Source: Streptomyces dangxiongensis (GTDB lineage: Bacteria > Actinomycetota > Actinomycetes > Streptomycetales > Streptomycetaceae). Taken from it: DNA of 64,000 bases. The notes under the pieces were generated by a model that had not been told where the DNA came from, did no database searches, and saw only the letters and a list, made by a program, of their open reading frames with translations. The DNA lies in NCBI RefSeq assembly GCF_003675325.1, contig NZ_CP033073.1:2046001-2110000 (forward strand), in the 5' to 3' direction. Positions 24,501 to 33,935 of the stretch are shown piece after piece; the first letter of the stretch is position 1, and each line of letters starts with the position of its first letter. Both the position numbers and the translations under genes were made by a program.

Positions 24501-25988
24501 TCAGACCGTGGTGACCGTGTACGGCGCCAGGTCTGCCGCCAGCTCCTCGTGCACCCGGAGCTTGAGCAGGGTGCCCTCCGCGGTGTGCTCCTCGGAGATC
24601 ACCTCGCCCTCGGTGTGGGCGCGGGCGACCAGCTTGCCGTGCGTGTAGGGCACGACCGCCTCGACCTCGACCGAGGGGCGGGGCAGCTCGTCGTCGATCA
24701 GGGCGAGGAGCTTGTCGATGCCCTGGCCGGTACGGGCCGAGACGGCGAGGGAGCGCTTCTCGACCCGGAGCAGCCGCTGGAGGACCAGCGGGTCGGCCGC
24801 GTCCGCCTTGTTGATCACGACGATCTCGGGGACGCCGGTGGCACCGACGTCCCGGATCACCTCGCGCACGGCGGCGAGCTGCTCCTCGGGGTTCGGGTGC
24901 GAGCCGTCCACCACGTGCAGGATCAGGTCGGAGTCGCCGACCTCCTCCATGGTGGAGCGGAACGCCTCGACCAGGTGGTGCGGCAGGTGCCGGACGAAGC
25001 CGACGGTGTCCGCCAGGGTGTACAGCCGGCCGCTCGGGGTCTCCGCCCGGCGGACGGTCGGGTCCAGGGTCGCGAACAGGGCGTTCTCGACCAGGACACC
25101 GGCACCCGTGAGGCGGTTGAGCAGGGAGGACTTGCCGGCGTTGGTATAGCCCGCGATCGCCACGGACGGCACCTTGTTGCGCCGGCGCTCCTGCCGCTTG
25201 ACCTCGCGGCCGGTCTTCATGTCCGCGATCTCCCGGCGCATCTTCGCCATCTTCTCGCGGATCCGCCGCCGGTCCGTCTCGATCTTGGTCTCACCGGGGC
25301 CACGCGTGGCGAGGCCGCCGCGGCCACCGCCCATCTGCCGGGACAGCGACTGACCCCAGCCGCGCAGCCGCGGCAGCATGTACTGCATCTGCGCGAGCGC
25401 GACCTGCGCCTTGCCCTCACGGGACTTGGCGTGCTGGGCGAAGATGTCCAGGATCAGGGCCGTACGGTCGATGACCTTGACCTTGACGACGTCCTCAAGC
25501 TGGATCAGCTGGCCGGGGCTCAGCTCACCGTCGCAGATGACGGTGTCCGCGCCCGTCTCCAGGACGACGTCGCGCAGCTCCAGGGCCTTGCCGGAGCCGA
25601 TATAGGTGGCCGCGTCAGGCTTGTCACGGCGCTGGATGACACCGTCGAGCACGATCGCGCCCGCGGTCTCGGCGAGGGCGGCCAGCTCCGCGAGGGAGTT
25701 GTCGGCGTCCTGCGCGGTGCCGGTGGTCCACACGCCGACGAGCACGACCCGCTCCAGACGGAGCTGGCGGTACTCGACCTCGGTGACGTCCTCCAGCTCG
25801 GTGGACAGGCCCGCCACACGGCGCAGGGCCGCACGCTCGGAGCGGTCCAACTGGTCGCCGTCCCGCTCGCCGTCGCTCTCGAAGCTCCAGGCGACGTCCT
25901 CTTCCATCAGGGCATCGGCCCGAAGACCTTCGGGGTAGGCGTGCGCGAGGCGCTTGGTGTCCTGGGAAGGGGAAGAAGAGGAGGTCAT
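24501..25988 (-). CDS. hflX: GTPase HflX
   Basis: Ribosome-associated GTPase that rescues or splits stalled ribosomes. It has 495 residues with an N-terminal HflX domain (ATYIGSGKALEL), a coiled linker with a glycine-rich motif (QMGGGRGGLATRGPGETK), and a GTPase domain: G1 GYTNAGKSS near residue 285, G3 DTVGF, G4 NKAD, and SARTGQG for G5. The ATG at 25988 has AAAGGA six bases upstream. It stands alone with a terminator behind it. Confidence 0.95.
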   Translation of the reverse strand: MTSSSSPSQDTKRLAHAYPEGLRADALMEEDVAWSFESDGERDGDQLDRSERAALRRVAGLSTELEDVTEVEYRQLRLERVVLVGVWTTGTAQDADNSLAELAALAETAGAIVLDGVIQRRDKPDAATYIGSGKALELRDVVLETGADTVICDGELSPGQLIQLEDVVKVKVIDRTALILDIFAQHAKSREGKAQVALAQMQYMLPRLRGWGQSLSRQMGGGRGGLATRGPGETKIETDRRRIREKMAKMRREIADMKTGREVKRQERRRNKVPSVAIAGYTNAGKSSLLNRLTGAGVLVENALFATLDPTVRRAETPSGRLYTLADTVGFVRHLPHHLVEAFRSTMEEVGDSDLILHVVDGSHPNPEEQLAAVREVIRDVGATGVPEIVVINKADAADPLVLQRLLRVEKRSLAVSARTGQGIDKLLALIDDELPRPSVEVEAVVPYTHGKLVARAHTEGEVISEEHTAEGTLLKLRVHEELAADLAPYTVTTV

Positions 25989-26149
25989 TTGATCCTTTAC
26001 GTCGATGAGAGTGCCGTTACGGCGTCGGTACGGCGGTCTGCTCGGCCGCTCGTGCTGTACAACGCACGGGTACCCCGGGAGATTCCCTTGTCCCCCCGTG
26101 CGGGCCGCCGCCTAGATGGTCGCACGGTACGGCACGTCTCGTCATCGGC

Positions 26150-27652
26150 TTATCGCCTGGCGCGCGGCTCGGCGGGCCCGGTCTTGGCCGTCGGCCTCCA
26201 GTCGGGGTGGCCGGGCATCGGCGGGGTCTTCTCGCCGTACAGCCAGGCATCGAGGAACCCCCGCAGGTCGCGGCCGGCGACGGCCGAGGCCAGCCGGACG
26301 AAGTCGGCGGTGGTGGCGGTGGCGTCCCGGTGTTCCTGGACCCACAGCCGCTCCAGCCGCTCGAAGGCCGGCCGGCCGATCTCCTGCCGCAGCGCGTAGA
26401 GCGCGAGTGCGGCGCCGTCGTAGACGCTGGGCCGGAAGATGCCGATCTTCTGGCCGGGGGCGGGCGGCTTGGGCCGGGCGGGCGGGCCGCCGGACTCGCG
26501 CCAGCGGTCGGCGGCGCCGTAGGCGGCCTTCATCCGGTCCTTCATGGGCCGGTGCGCCGTCTCCTCGGCGTACAGCTCCTCGTACCAGGTGGCGTGCCCC
26601 TCGTTCAGCCACACGTCGGACCAGGTGCGCGGGGTGACGCTGTCGCCGAACCACTGGTGGGACAGCTCGTGCACCATCACCGACTCGATGTACCACTCGG
26701 GGTAGGCGGGCTTGGTGAACAGGTCCTTCTCGAACAGTGACAGGGTCTGTGTCTCCAGTTCGAAGCCGGTGGCGGCCTGTGCCATGAGTACGCCGTAGGT
26801 CTCGAACGGGTAGCGGCCGACCTTGCTCTCCATCCAGGCGATCTGGTCGGGCGTCCTGGCGAGCCAGGGCTCGAGGGCCTTGTGGTCGGCGGCGGGCACG
26901 ACGTCCCGCAGGGGCAGCCCGTGCGGTCCCGCGCGGTGCACCACGGCGGAGCGGCCGATGGACACCTGGGCGAGTTCGGTGGCCATGGGGTGCAGGGTGC
27001 GGTAGGTCCAGGTGGTGGTGCGGCCGACCCGGTACGCGCCGGTGGGCAGGCCGTTGGCGACGGCGGTGCAGCCGTCGGGGGCGGTGATCCGGAAGGTGAA
27101 CATCGCCTTGTCGGACGGGTGGTCGTTGCCCGGGAAGACCAGGTGGGCGGCGTCGGCCTGGTTGGCCATGGCGAGGCCGTCCACGGTGCGCACCCAGCCG
27201 CCGTCCTGGTCCTTGGCGGGGGCGGGGTCGCTGGTGTGCCGCACGGTGATCCGGGTCCGGCTGCCCTCGGTCAGGGGGGTCCGCGGTGTCACGACCAGGT
27301 CCTCGCCGGCACTGGTGAAGCGGGCGGGACGCCCGTCGACCTCGACCGACCGCACGGTGCCGTGGGCGAAGTCGAGGTTGACGCGGTCCAGGTCGGCGGT
27401 GGTCCGGGCGTCGATGGTGGTGACGGCCTGGAGCGGCTTGTCGTTGGTGCCCGCGTAGGTGAGGGAGATGTCGTACGAGGCCACGTCGTAGCCCGGGTTG
27501 CCCAGGTACGGGTAGAGGCGGTCGCCGACGCCCAGGGGCTCGGGCGGGGCCGCGGCGGCGACGAGGCAGACGGAGACGGCGCAGGCGAGCAGGGCCGCCT
27601 TGCGGTGTCGGGAGATCCGGGGCCGGGACCGGTGGCGCGGGGTGAGCAGCAT
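26150..27652 (-). CDS. Secreted M1-family zinc metallopeptidase
   Basis: Aminopeptidase-N-like protein of 500 residues. The N-terminus has Arg/His residues followed by a hydrophobic signal (ALLACAVSVCLVAAAA). The zinc site is complete: VMVHELSHQWFGD near residue 330 and LNEGHATW 18 residues on (HExxH-x18-E). The exopeptidase GAMEN motif is replaced by MAQAATGFE, so its end-specificity may differ from classical M1 enzymes. Only the N-terminal beta domain and the catalytic domain are present, as in other short secreted members. It lies 85 bases downstream of rshA. Confidence 0.9.
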   Translation of the reverse strand: MLLTPRHRSRPRISRHRKAALLACAVSVCLVAAAAPPEPLGVGDRLYPYLGNPGYDVASYDISLTYAGTNDKPLQAVTTIDARTTADLDRVNLDFAHGTVRSVEVDGRPARFTSAGEDLVVTPRTPLTEGSRTRITVRHTSDPAPAKDQDGGWVRTVDGLAMANQADAAHLVFPGNDHPSDKAMFTFRITAPDGCTAVANGLPTGAYRVGRTTTWTYRTLHPMATELAQVSIGRSAVVHRAGPHGLPLRDVVPAADHKALEPWLARTPDQIAWMESKVGRYPFETYGVLMAQAATGFELETQTLSLFEKDLFTKPAYPEWYIESVMVHELSHQWFGDSVTPRTWSDVWLNEGHATWYEELYAEETAHRPMKDRMKAAYGAADRWRESGGPPARPKPPAPGQKIGIFRPSVYDGAALALYALRQEIGRPAFERLERLWVQEHRDATATTADFVRLASAVAGRDLRGFLDAWLYGEKTPPMPGHPDWRPTAKTGPAEPRARR

Positions 27653-27737
27653 GGACCACCGCTACCAGGGCGGGCCCGCGCCGCGGCGGCGACTCGCGCC
27701 CGGCCCACCCGAACGGGTCGGCCGCGGGACGCCGTCC

Positions 27738-29921
27738 TCAGGAGGCCGGTGCCTGGTGCTGGGCGCGGCTGACGTCGTACACGCCCGGTACGTCCCGCAT
27801 GGCGCGCATCAGGGCCGGGAGGCGGGCAGCGTCGGGCAGCTCGAGGGTGTAGGTGTGGCGAACCCGCTGCTGGGTGGGGGGTTCCACGGTGGCGGAGACG
27901 ATCTCGGCGCCCTCCACGGCGATCGCCTCGGTGAGGTCGGCGAGCAGGTGGGGCCGGCCGAACGATTCGGCGACCAGCGTGACCCTGCACTCGGTGGTGT
28001 CCCCCCAGCGCACACCGATCTCCGCGCGCCCCCGGCTCTTCATGTGCGCCACCGCCGCGCACCCCCCGCGGTGCACGGTCACCACTCCCCCGCGGACGGC
28101 GAAGCCGGTGATCTCGTCGGGCGGCACCGGCGTACAGCATCCGGCGAGCCGTACGGCGGCGCCGGGCCGGTCCACGAGGACGTCGGCGCGCCGGGGACGC
28201 GTGGCGCGGGCGCCGTCCGCGGGGCGGGCGGCGGCGGTCCCGGCGCGTGCGGTGCTTCCGGCGGGCCCGGTACCGCTGGCGCGCGCCCCCTCGTGACCGG
28301 TGCCGCCGCCGGGGTGCGCGGCGAGCCAGCGCTGGATGGCGATGCGGGCGGCCGGGGTGTGGGCGTGCTCCAGCCACTCGCGCGAGGGCTCGGAGGCCGG
28401 GTCCTGGCCCATGAGGGGCTGGACGGTGTCACCGTCGCCCAGGACCGTGCTGAGCGTGGCCAGGCGGCCGTTGACCCGGGCGCCGATGCAGGCGTGCGCG
28501 TCCTCGCCGTACTGCGCGTACGCGGCGTCGACACAGGTGGCGCCCTCGGGCAGGCCGAGGGTGCCGCCGTCGGGCCGGAACACGGTGATTTCCCGGTCCT
28601 GGGCGAGGTCCTCGCGCAGGGTGGACCAGAAGGTGTCCGGGTCGGGGGCGGCCTGCTGCCAGTCGAGCAGCCGGGACAGCCAGCCCGGGCGGGTGGGGTC
28701 GGCGCGTTCGCCGTCGGCGGGGGCGTCTGTGCCCGGGGTGTCGCTGCCCGGGGCGTACGGGTTGCCGAGCGCGACGACGCCGGCCTCGGCGACCTTGTGC
28801 ATCTGGTGGGTGCGGATGAGGACCTCGACGACCTGGCGGTCCGGCCGGGCGACCGCGGTGTGCAGCGACTGGTACAGGTTGAACTTCGGTACGGCGATGA
28901 AGTCCTTGAACTCCGAGACGACCGGCGTCATGCAGGTGTGCAGTTCGCCGAGGACGCCGTAACAGTCGGCGTCCTCGTTCACCAGCACCAGCAGCCGGCC
29001 GAAGTCGGCGCCGCGCAGCCGCCCGCGCTTGCGGGCCACGCGGTGCACGGAGACGAAGTGCCGGGGGCGGATGAGGACTTCGGCGGGGATGCCGGCCTCG
29101 CGCAGCACACCGCGGGCCTCGTCGGCGACCTCGGCGAGGGGGTCGCCGGGGCGGGCGGTGTTCCCGGCGATGAGCTTCCTGGTGTGCTCGTACTCCTCGG
29201 GGTGGAGAATGGCGAAGACCAGATCCTCCAGTTCGGTCTTCAGGGCCTGCACGCCGAGGCGTTCGGCGAGCGGGATGAGGACGTCACGGGTGATCTTGGC
29301 GATCCGCGCCTGTTTCTCGGGGCGCATCACACCGAGGGTGCGCATGTTGTGCAGGCGGTCGGCGAGTTTGATCGACATGACGCGCACGTCGTTGCCGGTG
29401 GCGACGAGCATCTTGCGGAAGGTCTCCGGCTCGGCGGCGGCTCCGTAGTCGACCTTCTCCAGCTTCGTGACGCCGTCGACCAGATAACGCACCTCCTCGC
29501 CGAACTGTTCCCGCACCTGCTCGAGCGTCACCTCGGTGTCCTCGACGGTGTCGTGGAGCAGGGAGGCCGTCAGCGTGGTGGTCTCCGCGCCCAGTTCGGC
29601 GAGGATCAGGGTCACCGCGAGCGGGTGGGTGATGTACGGCTCACCGCTCTTGCGCATCTGGCCGCGGTGGGAGGACTCGGCGAGGACGTAGGCACGGCGC
29701 AGGGGGTCGAGGTCCGCGTCCGGGTGGTGGGCGCGGTGGGCCTCGACGACGTGGCCGATGGCGTCGGGCAGCCTGTCGCGGGCGGCGGGCCCGAGCAGCG
29801 CGGCCCAGCCGAGCCGGCGCAGGTCGATCCGGGGCCGGGACTTCCTGCGGCCCGCCGTGGCTGTGGGCGCCGCGGGCGCTGCCGGGCCAGGGGTCGCAGG
29901 GTTCGTGGCCTCCGCACTCAT
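27738..29921 (-). CDS. rshA: RelA/SpoT homologue (second Rsh protein of Streptomyces)
   Basis: Stringent-response alarmone enzyme of about 727 residues with HD hydrolase, synthetase, TGS and ACT domains in order. Hydrolase residues look intact (KSGEPYITHPLAV, LLHDTVEDT, RLHNMRTL). In the synthetase the loop reads EFKDFIAVPK instead of the RxKD of bifunctional Rel proteins, and the usual YDLxxxR block reads ADFGRLLVLV, so synthesis may be weak or lost. A Gly/Ala/Thr-rich linker lies between TGS and the C-terminal region. I chose the ATG at 29921 with GGAGG. The 284 bases upstream hold no gene. Confidence 0.92.
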   Translation of the reverse strand: MSAEATNPATPGPAAPAAPTATAGRRKSRPRIDLRRLGWAALLGPAARDRLPDAIGHVVEAHRAHHPDADLDPLRRAYVLAESSHRGQMRKSGEPYITHPLAVTLILAELGAETTTLTASLLHDTVEDTEVTLEQVREQFGEEVRYLVDGVTKLEKVDYGAAAEPETFRKMLVATGNDVRVMSIKLADRLHNMRTLGVMRPEKQARIAKITRDVLIPLAERLGVQALKTELEDLVFAILHPEEYEHTRKLIAGNTARPGDPLAEVADEARGVLREAGIPAEVLIRPRHFVSVHRVARKRGRLRGADFGRLLVLVNEDADCYGVLGELHTCMTPVVSEFKDFIAVPKFNLYQSLHTAVARPDRQVVEVLIRTHQMHKVAEAGVVALGNPYAPGSDTPGTDAPADGERADPTRPGWLSRLLDWQQAAPDPDTFWSTLREDLAQDREITVFRPDGGTLGLPEGATCVDAAYAQYGEDAHACIGARVNGRLATLSTVLGDGDTVQPLMGQDPASEPSREWLEHAHTPAARIAIQRWLAAHPGGGTGHEGARASGTGPAGSTARAGTAAARPADGARATRPRRADVLVDRPGAAVRLAGCCTPVPPDEITGFAVRGGVVTVHRGGCAAVAHMKSRGRAEIGVRWGDTTECRVTLVAESFGRPHLLADLTEAIAVEGAEIVSATVEPPTQQRVRHTYTLELPDAARLPALMRAMRDVPGVYDVSRAQHQAPAS

Positions 29922-30205
29922 GGGCACCTCCGGCTCTCTGACCGGCGGACGGGGCCCCCAGGGCGTACGCGGCTCAGGGATGCCGACGTTCCCCCGTCCG
30001 TGCCGGTGCTTGATGCTACCGAGCCCACCACGTGCGGCAGACCGCCTCTCGCCGAGCGTGAAACGGATCACCCATTCGAGCGACGCGAACGAGGTTTAAG
30101 GGTTTGCGCCACGTGCGCGGCGCTCGGCCGCGGTTTCGAACGGTCCCGGCCGCCGACAGGCGGTGATCCGGGCGCGTGACACCTCGTCCTCCTTGTTCCC
30201 CCAGG

Positions 30206-31075
30206 TCAGCGAGCGGCGTTTTCCAGCCAGTCGCCGTCGATCTCGCCTTCGGCGACGATCACGGCGGGGCCGGTCATCTCGATCTCGCCGTCGGGCCGCT
30301 CGGTGATGACCAGGCGACCGCCGGGCACGTCGACGGTGTACGTCGCCGGGGTGCCGGTGACAGCCGGATCGGCGCCGTCACGCCGGGCGGCGGCCACGGC
30401 GACGGCGCACGCGCCCGTGCCGCACGAACGGGTCTCGCCGGAGCCGCGCTCGTGCACGCGCATCGCGACGTGCCGGGGGCCGAGGTCGACGACGAACTCG
30501 ACGTTCACGCCGCCCGGGTAGGCGTCCGCCGGGCCGACCGGCGGCGGGGTGAACAGGTGGCCGGCGTGCGCGAGGTCGGCCACGAAGGCGACGGCGTGCG
30601 GGTTGCCCATGTTCACGTTGCGCGCGGGCCAGCTACGCTCGCCGACGGTCACCGTGACGTCTCCCTCGGGGAGGCGGGCGCGGCCCATGCCGACGGTGAC
30701 GTCACCGTCCTTGGCGATGTGGACGGACTTGACGCCCCCTCGCGTGGCGACCGCGAGGTCTCCCTCGGCCACGTGCCCCGCGTGCTGGAGGTAGCGCGCG
30801 AACACACGCACGCCGTTGCCGCACATCTCGGCGACCGAGCCGTCGCCGTTGCGGTAGTCCATGAACCACTCGGCCTCGGCGGCCATCGACCTGCCCTCCG
30901 GGTGGGCCGCGGCCCGCACGACGTGCAGCACGCCGTCGCCACCGATACCGGCCCGGCGGTCGCACAGGGCGGCGACAGCGGCAGGCGGCAGTCCGACGGC
31001 GTTCTCGGGGTCCGGCACGATCACGAAGTCGTTCTCGGTGCCGTGCCCCTTGAGGAAGGCGATCCGTGTGCTCAT
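30206..31075 (-). CDS. dapF: Diaminopimelate epimerase
   Basis: Converts LL- to meso-diaminopimelate in lysine biosynthesis; Streptomyces vegetative wall uses the LL form, so this step chiefly serves lysine. It has 289 residues with both catalytic cysteines: MCGNGVRVFARYL near residue 85 and RSCGTGACAVAVA near 230. The start matches the family (MSTRIAFLKGHGTENDF). It lies between rshA and a membrane-protein gene in the conserved backbone order. Confidence 0.97.
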   Translation of the reverse strand: MSTRIAFLKGHGTENDFVIVPDPENAVGLPPAAVAALCDRRAGIGGDGVLHVVRAAAHPEGRSMAAEAEWFMDYRNGDGSVAEMCGNGVRVFARYLQHAGHVAEGDLAVATRGGVKSVHIAKDGDVTVGMGRARLPEGDVTVTVGERSWPARNVNMGNPHAVAFVADLAHAGHLFTPPPVGPADAYPGGVNVEFVVDLGPRHVAMRVHERGSGETRSCGTGACAVAVAAARRDGADPAVTGTPATYTVDVPGGRLVITERPDGEIEMTGPAVIVAEGEIDGDWLENAAR

Positions 31076-31102
31076 CCCTCGATCGTACGGGAGCGGTGCA
31101 CG

Positions 31103-31141
31103 GCGGGGCCGATGGAGGTGGAGCGGGGCCGATGGAGGTGG
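31103..31141 (+). repeat. 20-base tandem duplication
   Basis: GCGGGGCCGATGGAGGTGG occurs twice, 20 bases apart, just upstream of dapF. It is not coding; it could alter spacing in the dapF promoter region. Confidence 0.8.
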
Positions 31142-31253
31142 GGGGTGGCGCGGAGGCGGTGCGGTGCGGGCGGCCCAGGGGCGGTGGCGCGGTTCCCGGG
31201 GCCCTTCGCGGGGACGGTTGCACGCGTGGTTGGCGCGCTTGAGGGGACGCGTT

Positions 31254-31829
31254 TCAGCGGAGTCTTGCCACTCGCCATACGGCGAGGACGACCACCAGGG
31301 CCACCAGCACGAGGTAGCCGAGCACGACCCGCCAGTCGGGACGCCGGCCGGAGCCGCGCGGCGGCAGGCCGGGCCAGGTGTAACCCACCCGGCGGGCGGC
31401 CATCATGCCCCAGCCCGCCGCGCACGAGCAGATCAGCAGGCCGAGCATGGCGATGACCGCGCCGCTGTCACCGAAGTCGAAGGCGAGCGGGAAGGCGAAC
31501 ATCAGGGAACCGACGGCGGAGAGTCCCACGATGGGGGCGAGCTGCCAGATGCGCAGCCGTCGCTGCGGACGCAACTCGACCTCGACCTCCGGCCCGACCG
31601 GATACATCTCCTCGGGGTCGGGTCCGTCGGCGGTGACGCCCACCGTCTCGTCGGGCCCGTCATCGGCCAGCCGGTCCACGGCCGGTCCGTCCACGACGAG
31701 AGCGTCCATGGCCGATCCGTCCACACCCGGATCGTCCACGGCCGGGCCGTCATCGGTCCGGACCAGCTCATCACTCTCCGTAGTGACGTGCTCGGCACTT
31801 CGTGCGGTGTCGCGAGGGCCGGCCTCCAT
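31254..31829 (-). CDS. Small integral membrane protein, unknown function
   Basis: About 191 residues. The first 85 are acidic with repeated VDGPAVD-like units; then come three hydrophobic segments, around LAPIVGLSAVGSLMFAFPLA, VIAMLGLLICSCAAGWGMM and VVLGYLVLVALVVVLAVW. I do not recognise a named family. The ATG at 31829 has GGGAGGG about nine bases upstream; a GTG six bases further upstream is also possible. It sits between miaA and dapF. Confidence 0.75.
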   Translation of the reverse strand: MEAGPRDTARSAEHVTTESDELVRTDDGPAVDDPGVDGSAMDALVVDGPAVDRLADDGPDETVGVTADGPDPEEMYPVGPEVEVELRPQRRLRIWQLAPIVGLSAVGSLMFAFPLAFDFGDSGAVIAMLGLLICSCAAGWGMMAARRVGYTWPGLPPRGSGRRPDWRVVLGYLVLVALVVVLAVWRVARLR

Positions 31830-31936
31830 CGCCACGCGCCCTCCCAACTAGGCTCCACTTGGTCGATCGAAGCTCGATGATGGCACGGCGGCACAGGCCG
31901 GGATGACCGGCGGCGCATCCCGATGCCAGGACGTGA

Positions 31937-32875
31937 TCAGGCTGTAACCGGTCGTTCGACCAACGCCAGGGCCTGCTGCGGAAGTTCCCCGCGGTCCGCG
32001 AGGGCCCCACTCAACCAGTGCACCCGGGGATCCCGCCTGAACCACGAATCCTGACGGCGCGCGAAGCGTTTGGTCGCACGGACGGTCTCGGCCCGCGCTT
32101 CCGCTTCGGTGCACTCCCCGGCGAGCGCGGCCAGCACCTGCTGGTAGCCGAGTGCGCGGGACGCCGTGCGCCCCTCGCGCAGGCCGCGCGCCTGCAGCGC
32201 GCGCACCTCGTCCACGAGACCCGCCTCCCACATCCGGTCGACGCGCCGCGCGATGCGGTCGTCCAGCTCCGGACGCGCCACGTCCACCCCGATCTGGACG
32301 GTGTCGTAGACGGAGTCGTGGCGGGGCAGGTTGGCCGTGAAGGGCCGGCCGGTGATCTCGATCACTTCCAGCGCCCGGACGATGCGACGGCCGTTGCCGG
32401 GCAGGATCGCGCGGGCGGCGTCGGGATCGGCGGCGGCCAGCCGCGCGTGCAGCGCGCCCGGGCCGCGCAGCGTCAGCTCCTCCTCAAGACGGGCCCGGAC
32501 CTCGGGGTCGGTGCCGGGGAACTCCAGATTGTCGACCGCTCCGCGGACGTACAGGCCGGAGCCGCCGACCAGGACCGGCCAGCGACCCTCGGCGAGCAGG
32601 GCGTCGATCCGCGCGCGGGCCAGTTTCTGGTACTCGGCGACCGACGCGGCGACCGTCACGTCCCAGATGTCCAGCAGGTGGTGCGGGACACCGCCGCGCT
32701 CCTGCGGCGTCAGCTTGGCGGTACCGATGTCCATCCCCCGGTACAGCTGCATGGAGTCGGCGTTGACGACCTCGCCGCCCAGGCGCTGGGCCAGGAAGAC
32801 ACCGAGATCGGATTTTCCGGCCGCGGTCGGTCCGACGACGGCGATGACGCGGGGGGCGAGGGATGCGCTGCTCAC
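31937..32875 (-). CDS. miaA: tRNA dimethylallyltransferase MiaA
   Basis: Adds a dimethylallyl group to A37 of tRNAs that read UNN codons, the substrate for MiaB encoded nearby. It has 312 residues with P-loop VVGPTAAGKSDLG at the start, then SMQLYRGMDIGTAKL, LVGGSGLYVRG and the late RFARRQDSWFRRD. I chose the GTG at 32875, which gives the family-typical N-terminus, though no clear ribosome site precedes it. Confidence 0.95.
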   Translation of the reverse strand: MSSASLAPRVIAVVGPTAAGKSDLGVFLAQRLGGEVVNADSMQLYRGMDIGTAKLTPQERGGVPHHLLDIWDVTVAASVAEYQKLARARIDALLAEGRWPVLVGGSGLYVRGAVDNLEFPGTDPEVRARLEEELTLRGPGALHARLAAADPDAARAILPGNGRRIVRALEVIEITGRPFTANLPRHDSVYDTVQIGVDVARPELDDRIARRVDRMWEAGLVDEVRALQARGLREGRTASRALGYQQVLAALAGECTEAEARAETVRATKRFARRQDSWFRRDPRVHWLSGALADRGELPQQALALVERPVTA

Positions 32876-33058
32876 CGCACCAGTCTCGCAAACCTCCCGG
32901 TGTGGTCCCGAACGAGTTACGTGACGGCGGGCACTGCGGGTCGTTGCCCGTTGCGAGGTGCCTCCTGCGGGACTGCCGCAGGCGGTGACCCGGGCGGCAC
33001 GACCCCATGCACCGGGTGACGCGGGAATTCGCCCGCACGAGTACCGTATGGAGTGGAA

Positions 33059-33439
33059 ATGGGCATGTTCGCACGACTCCTGGGCAGGTCGAAGTCGAAG
33101 GCGGTTCCGGAGGCGTCGGCCGCCGGGGCGCGGACCGACGCGGAGCCGGCCGAGGCCGAGGCCGAGGAGGAGCCGGTGACGGAGTCGGCCGGGGCGGAGG
33201 CGGAGCCGGCCGAGGCGAAGGGGGCCGAGGCGAAGGGGGCCGAGGCGAAGGGGGCCGAGGCGAAGGGAGCCGGGCAGGCGGAGGCGCATGCCCCCGCCGT
33301 GGACGGGAACGAGGACGGGGACGGGGCCGCGGGTACGGACGCCGGTGCGGAGGACGCGTCCGAGGGTGCCGGAATCCCGCGTCAGCAGTCCGCCGGCGAG
33401 GCCGCCGACAGTGAGGCCGGCGACGGCGCCCGCAGGTGA
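33059..33439 (+). CDS. Small acidic Ala/Glu-rich protein with AEAKG repeats
   Basis: 126 residues. A short conserved-looking start (MGMFARLLGRSKSK) is followed by a low-complexity acidic tail with four tandem AEAKG units (about residues 52-71). I know no function. The ATG at 33059 has GGAG five bases upstream. It lies 25 bases before the MT0933-like gene, so the two may be co-transcribed. Confidence 0.6.
   Translation: MGMFARLLGRSKSKAVPEASAAGARTDAEPAEAEAEEEPVTESAGAEAEPAEAKGAEAKGAEAKGAEAKGAGQAEAHAPAVDGNEDGDGAAGTDAGAEDASEGAGIPRQQSAGEAADSEAGDGARR
33212..33271 (+). repeat. 15-base minisatellite, four units, inside the acidic protein gene
   Basis: GAGGCGAAGGGGGCC repeated at 33212, 33227, 33242 and 33257 (the last with one change). 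Each unit encodes five residues, so gain or loss keeps the reading frame. Confidence 0.95.
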
Positions 33440-33464
33440 CCGTGTGGCGAGGGAAGGTTGGATC

Positions 33465-33767
33465 ATGGGTTTGATGGACAACATGAAGGCCAGGCTGGGA
33501 CCGGCGAAGGACAAGGTGTCGGACCTCGCGCGGCAGCACGGGGACAAGGTCCAGCACGGGATCGACAAGGCCGCGAAGGTCGTCGACGAGCGGACCAAGG
33601 GCAAGTACAGCGACCAGATCCAGGCCGGTACGGGCAAGGCCAAGGGGGCGATGGACCGCCTCGCCCACAAGGACGGCCCCGAGACGTCGGCGTCGGCCAC
33701 CCAGCCGATGCCGCCCGCCCAGCCGATGCCGCCCAGCCGGCCGGAGGGCCGACCGCCGGTTTCCTGA
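33465..33767 (+). CDS. MT0933-like antitoxin-family protein
   Basis: 100 residues resembling the actinobacterial MT0933/Rv0909 antitoxin family: MGLMDNMKARLGPAKDKVSD, then GDKVQHGIDKAAKVVDERTKG and KYSDQIQAG. The tail is Pro/Met-rich with a QPMPP repeat. The ATG at 33465 follows GGAAGG. No toxin-like gene adjoins it, so here it is an orphan; these proteins are often annotated by family name only and a toxin-antitoxin role is not shown. Confidence 0.75.
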   Translation: MGLMDNMKARLGPAKDKVSDLARQHGDKVQHGIDKAAKVVDERTKGKYSDQIQAGTGKAKGAMDRLAHKDGPETSASATQPMPPAQPMPPSRPEGRPPVS

Positions 33768-33866
33768 CCGCCCCACGCCCTGGTGGCGCCCTGGTCCCGG
33801 CGGCGTGACCCCGGTCCAGGGTCCAGGGTCCGGGTGGGGAATCCCGGCCACGGCCGCAGGTGGGCC

Positions 33867-33906
33867 GGCGGACGGCTGCGGAGAGGATCTCTCCCGGCCG
33901 TCCGCC
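33867..33906. terminator. Long hairpin between convergent genes
   Basis: GGCGGACGGC (33867-33876) pairs perfectly with GCCGTCCGCC (33897-33906); inside it GGAGAG pairs with CTCTCC around GAT. It separates the MT0933-like gene from the LigB-like gene facing it. Confidence 0.8.
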
Positions 33907-33935
33907 ACCGTCGTACGGGCGGCGGAGCGGGTGGG

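Noticed and set aside
33465..33767. Toxin-antitoxin pair
   Set aside because: The MT0933-like gene has no toxin-like neighbour; the upstream acidic protein resembles no toxin.
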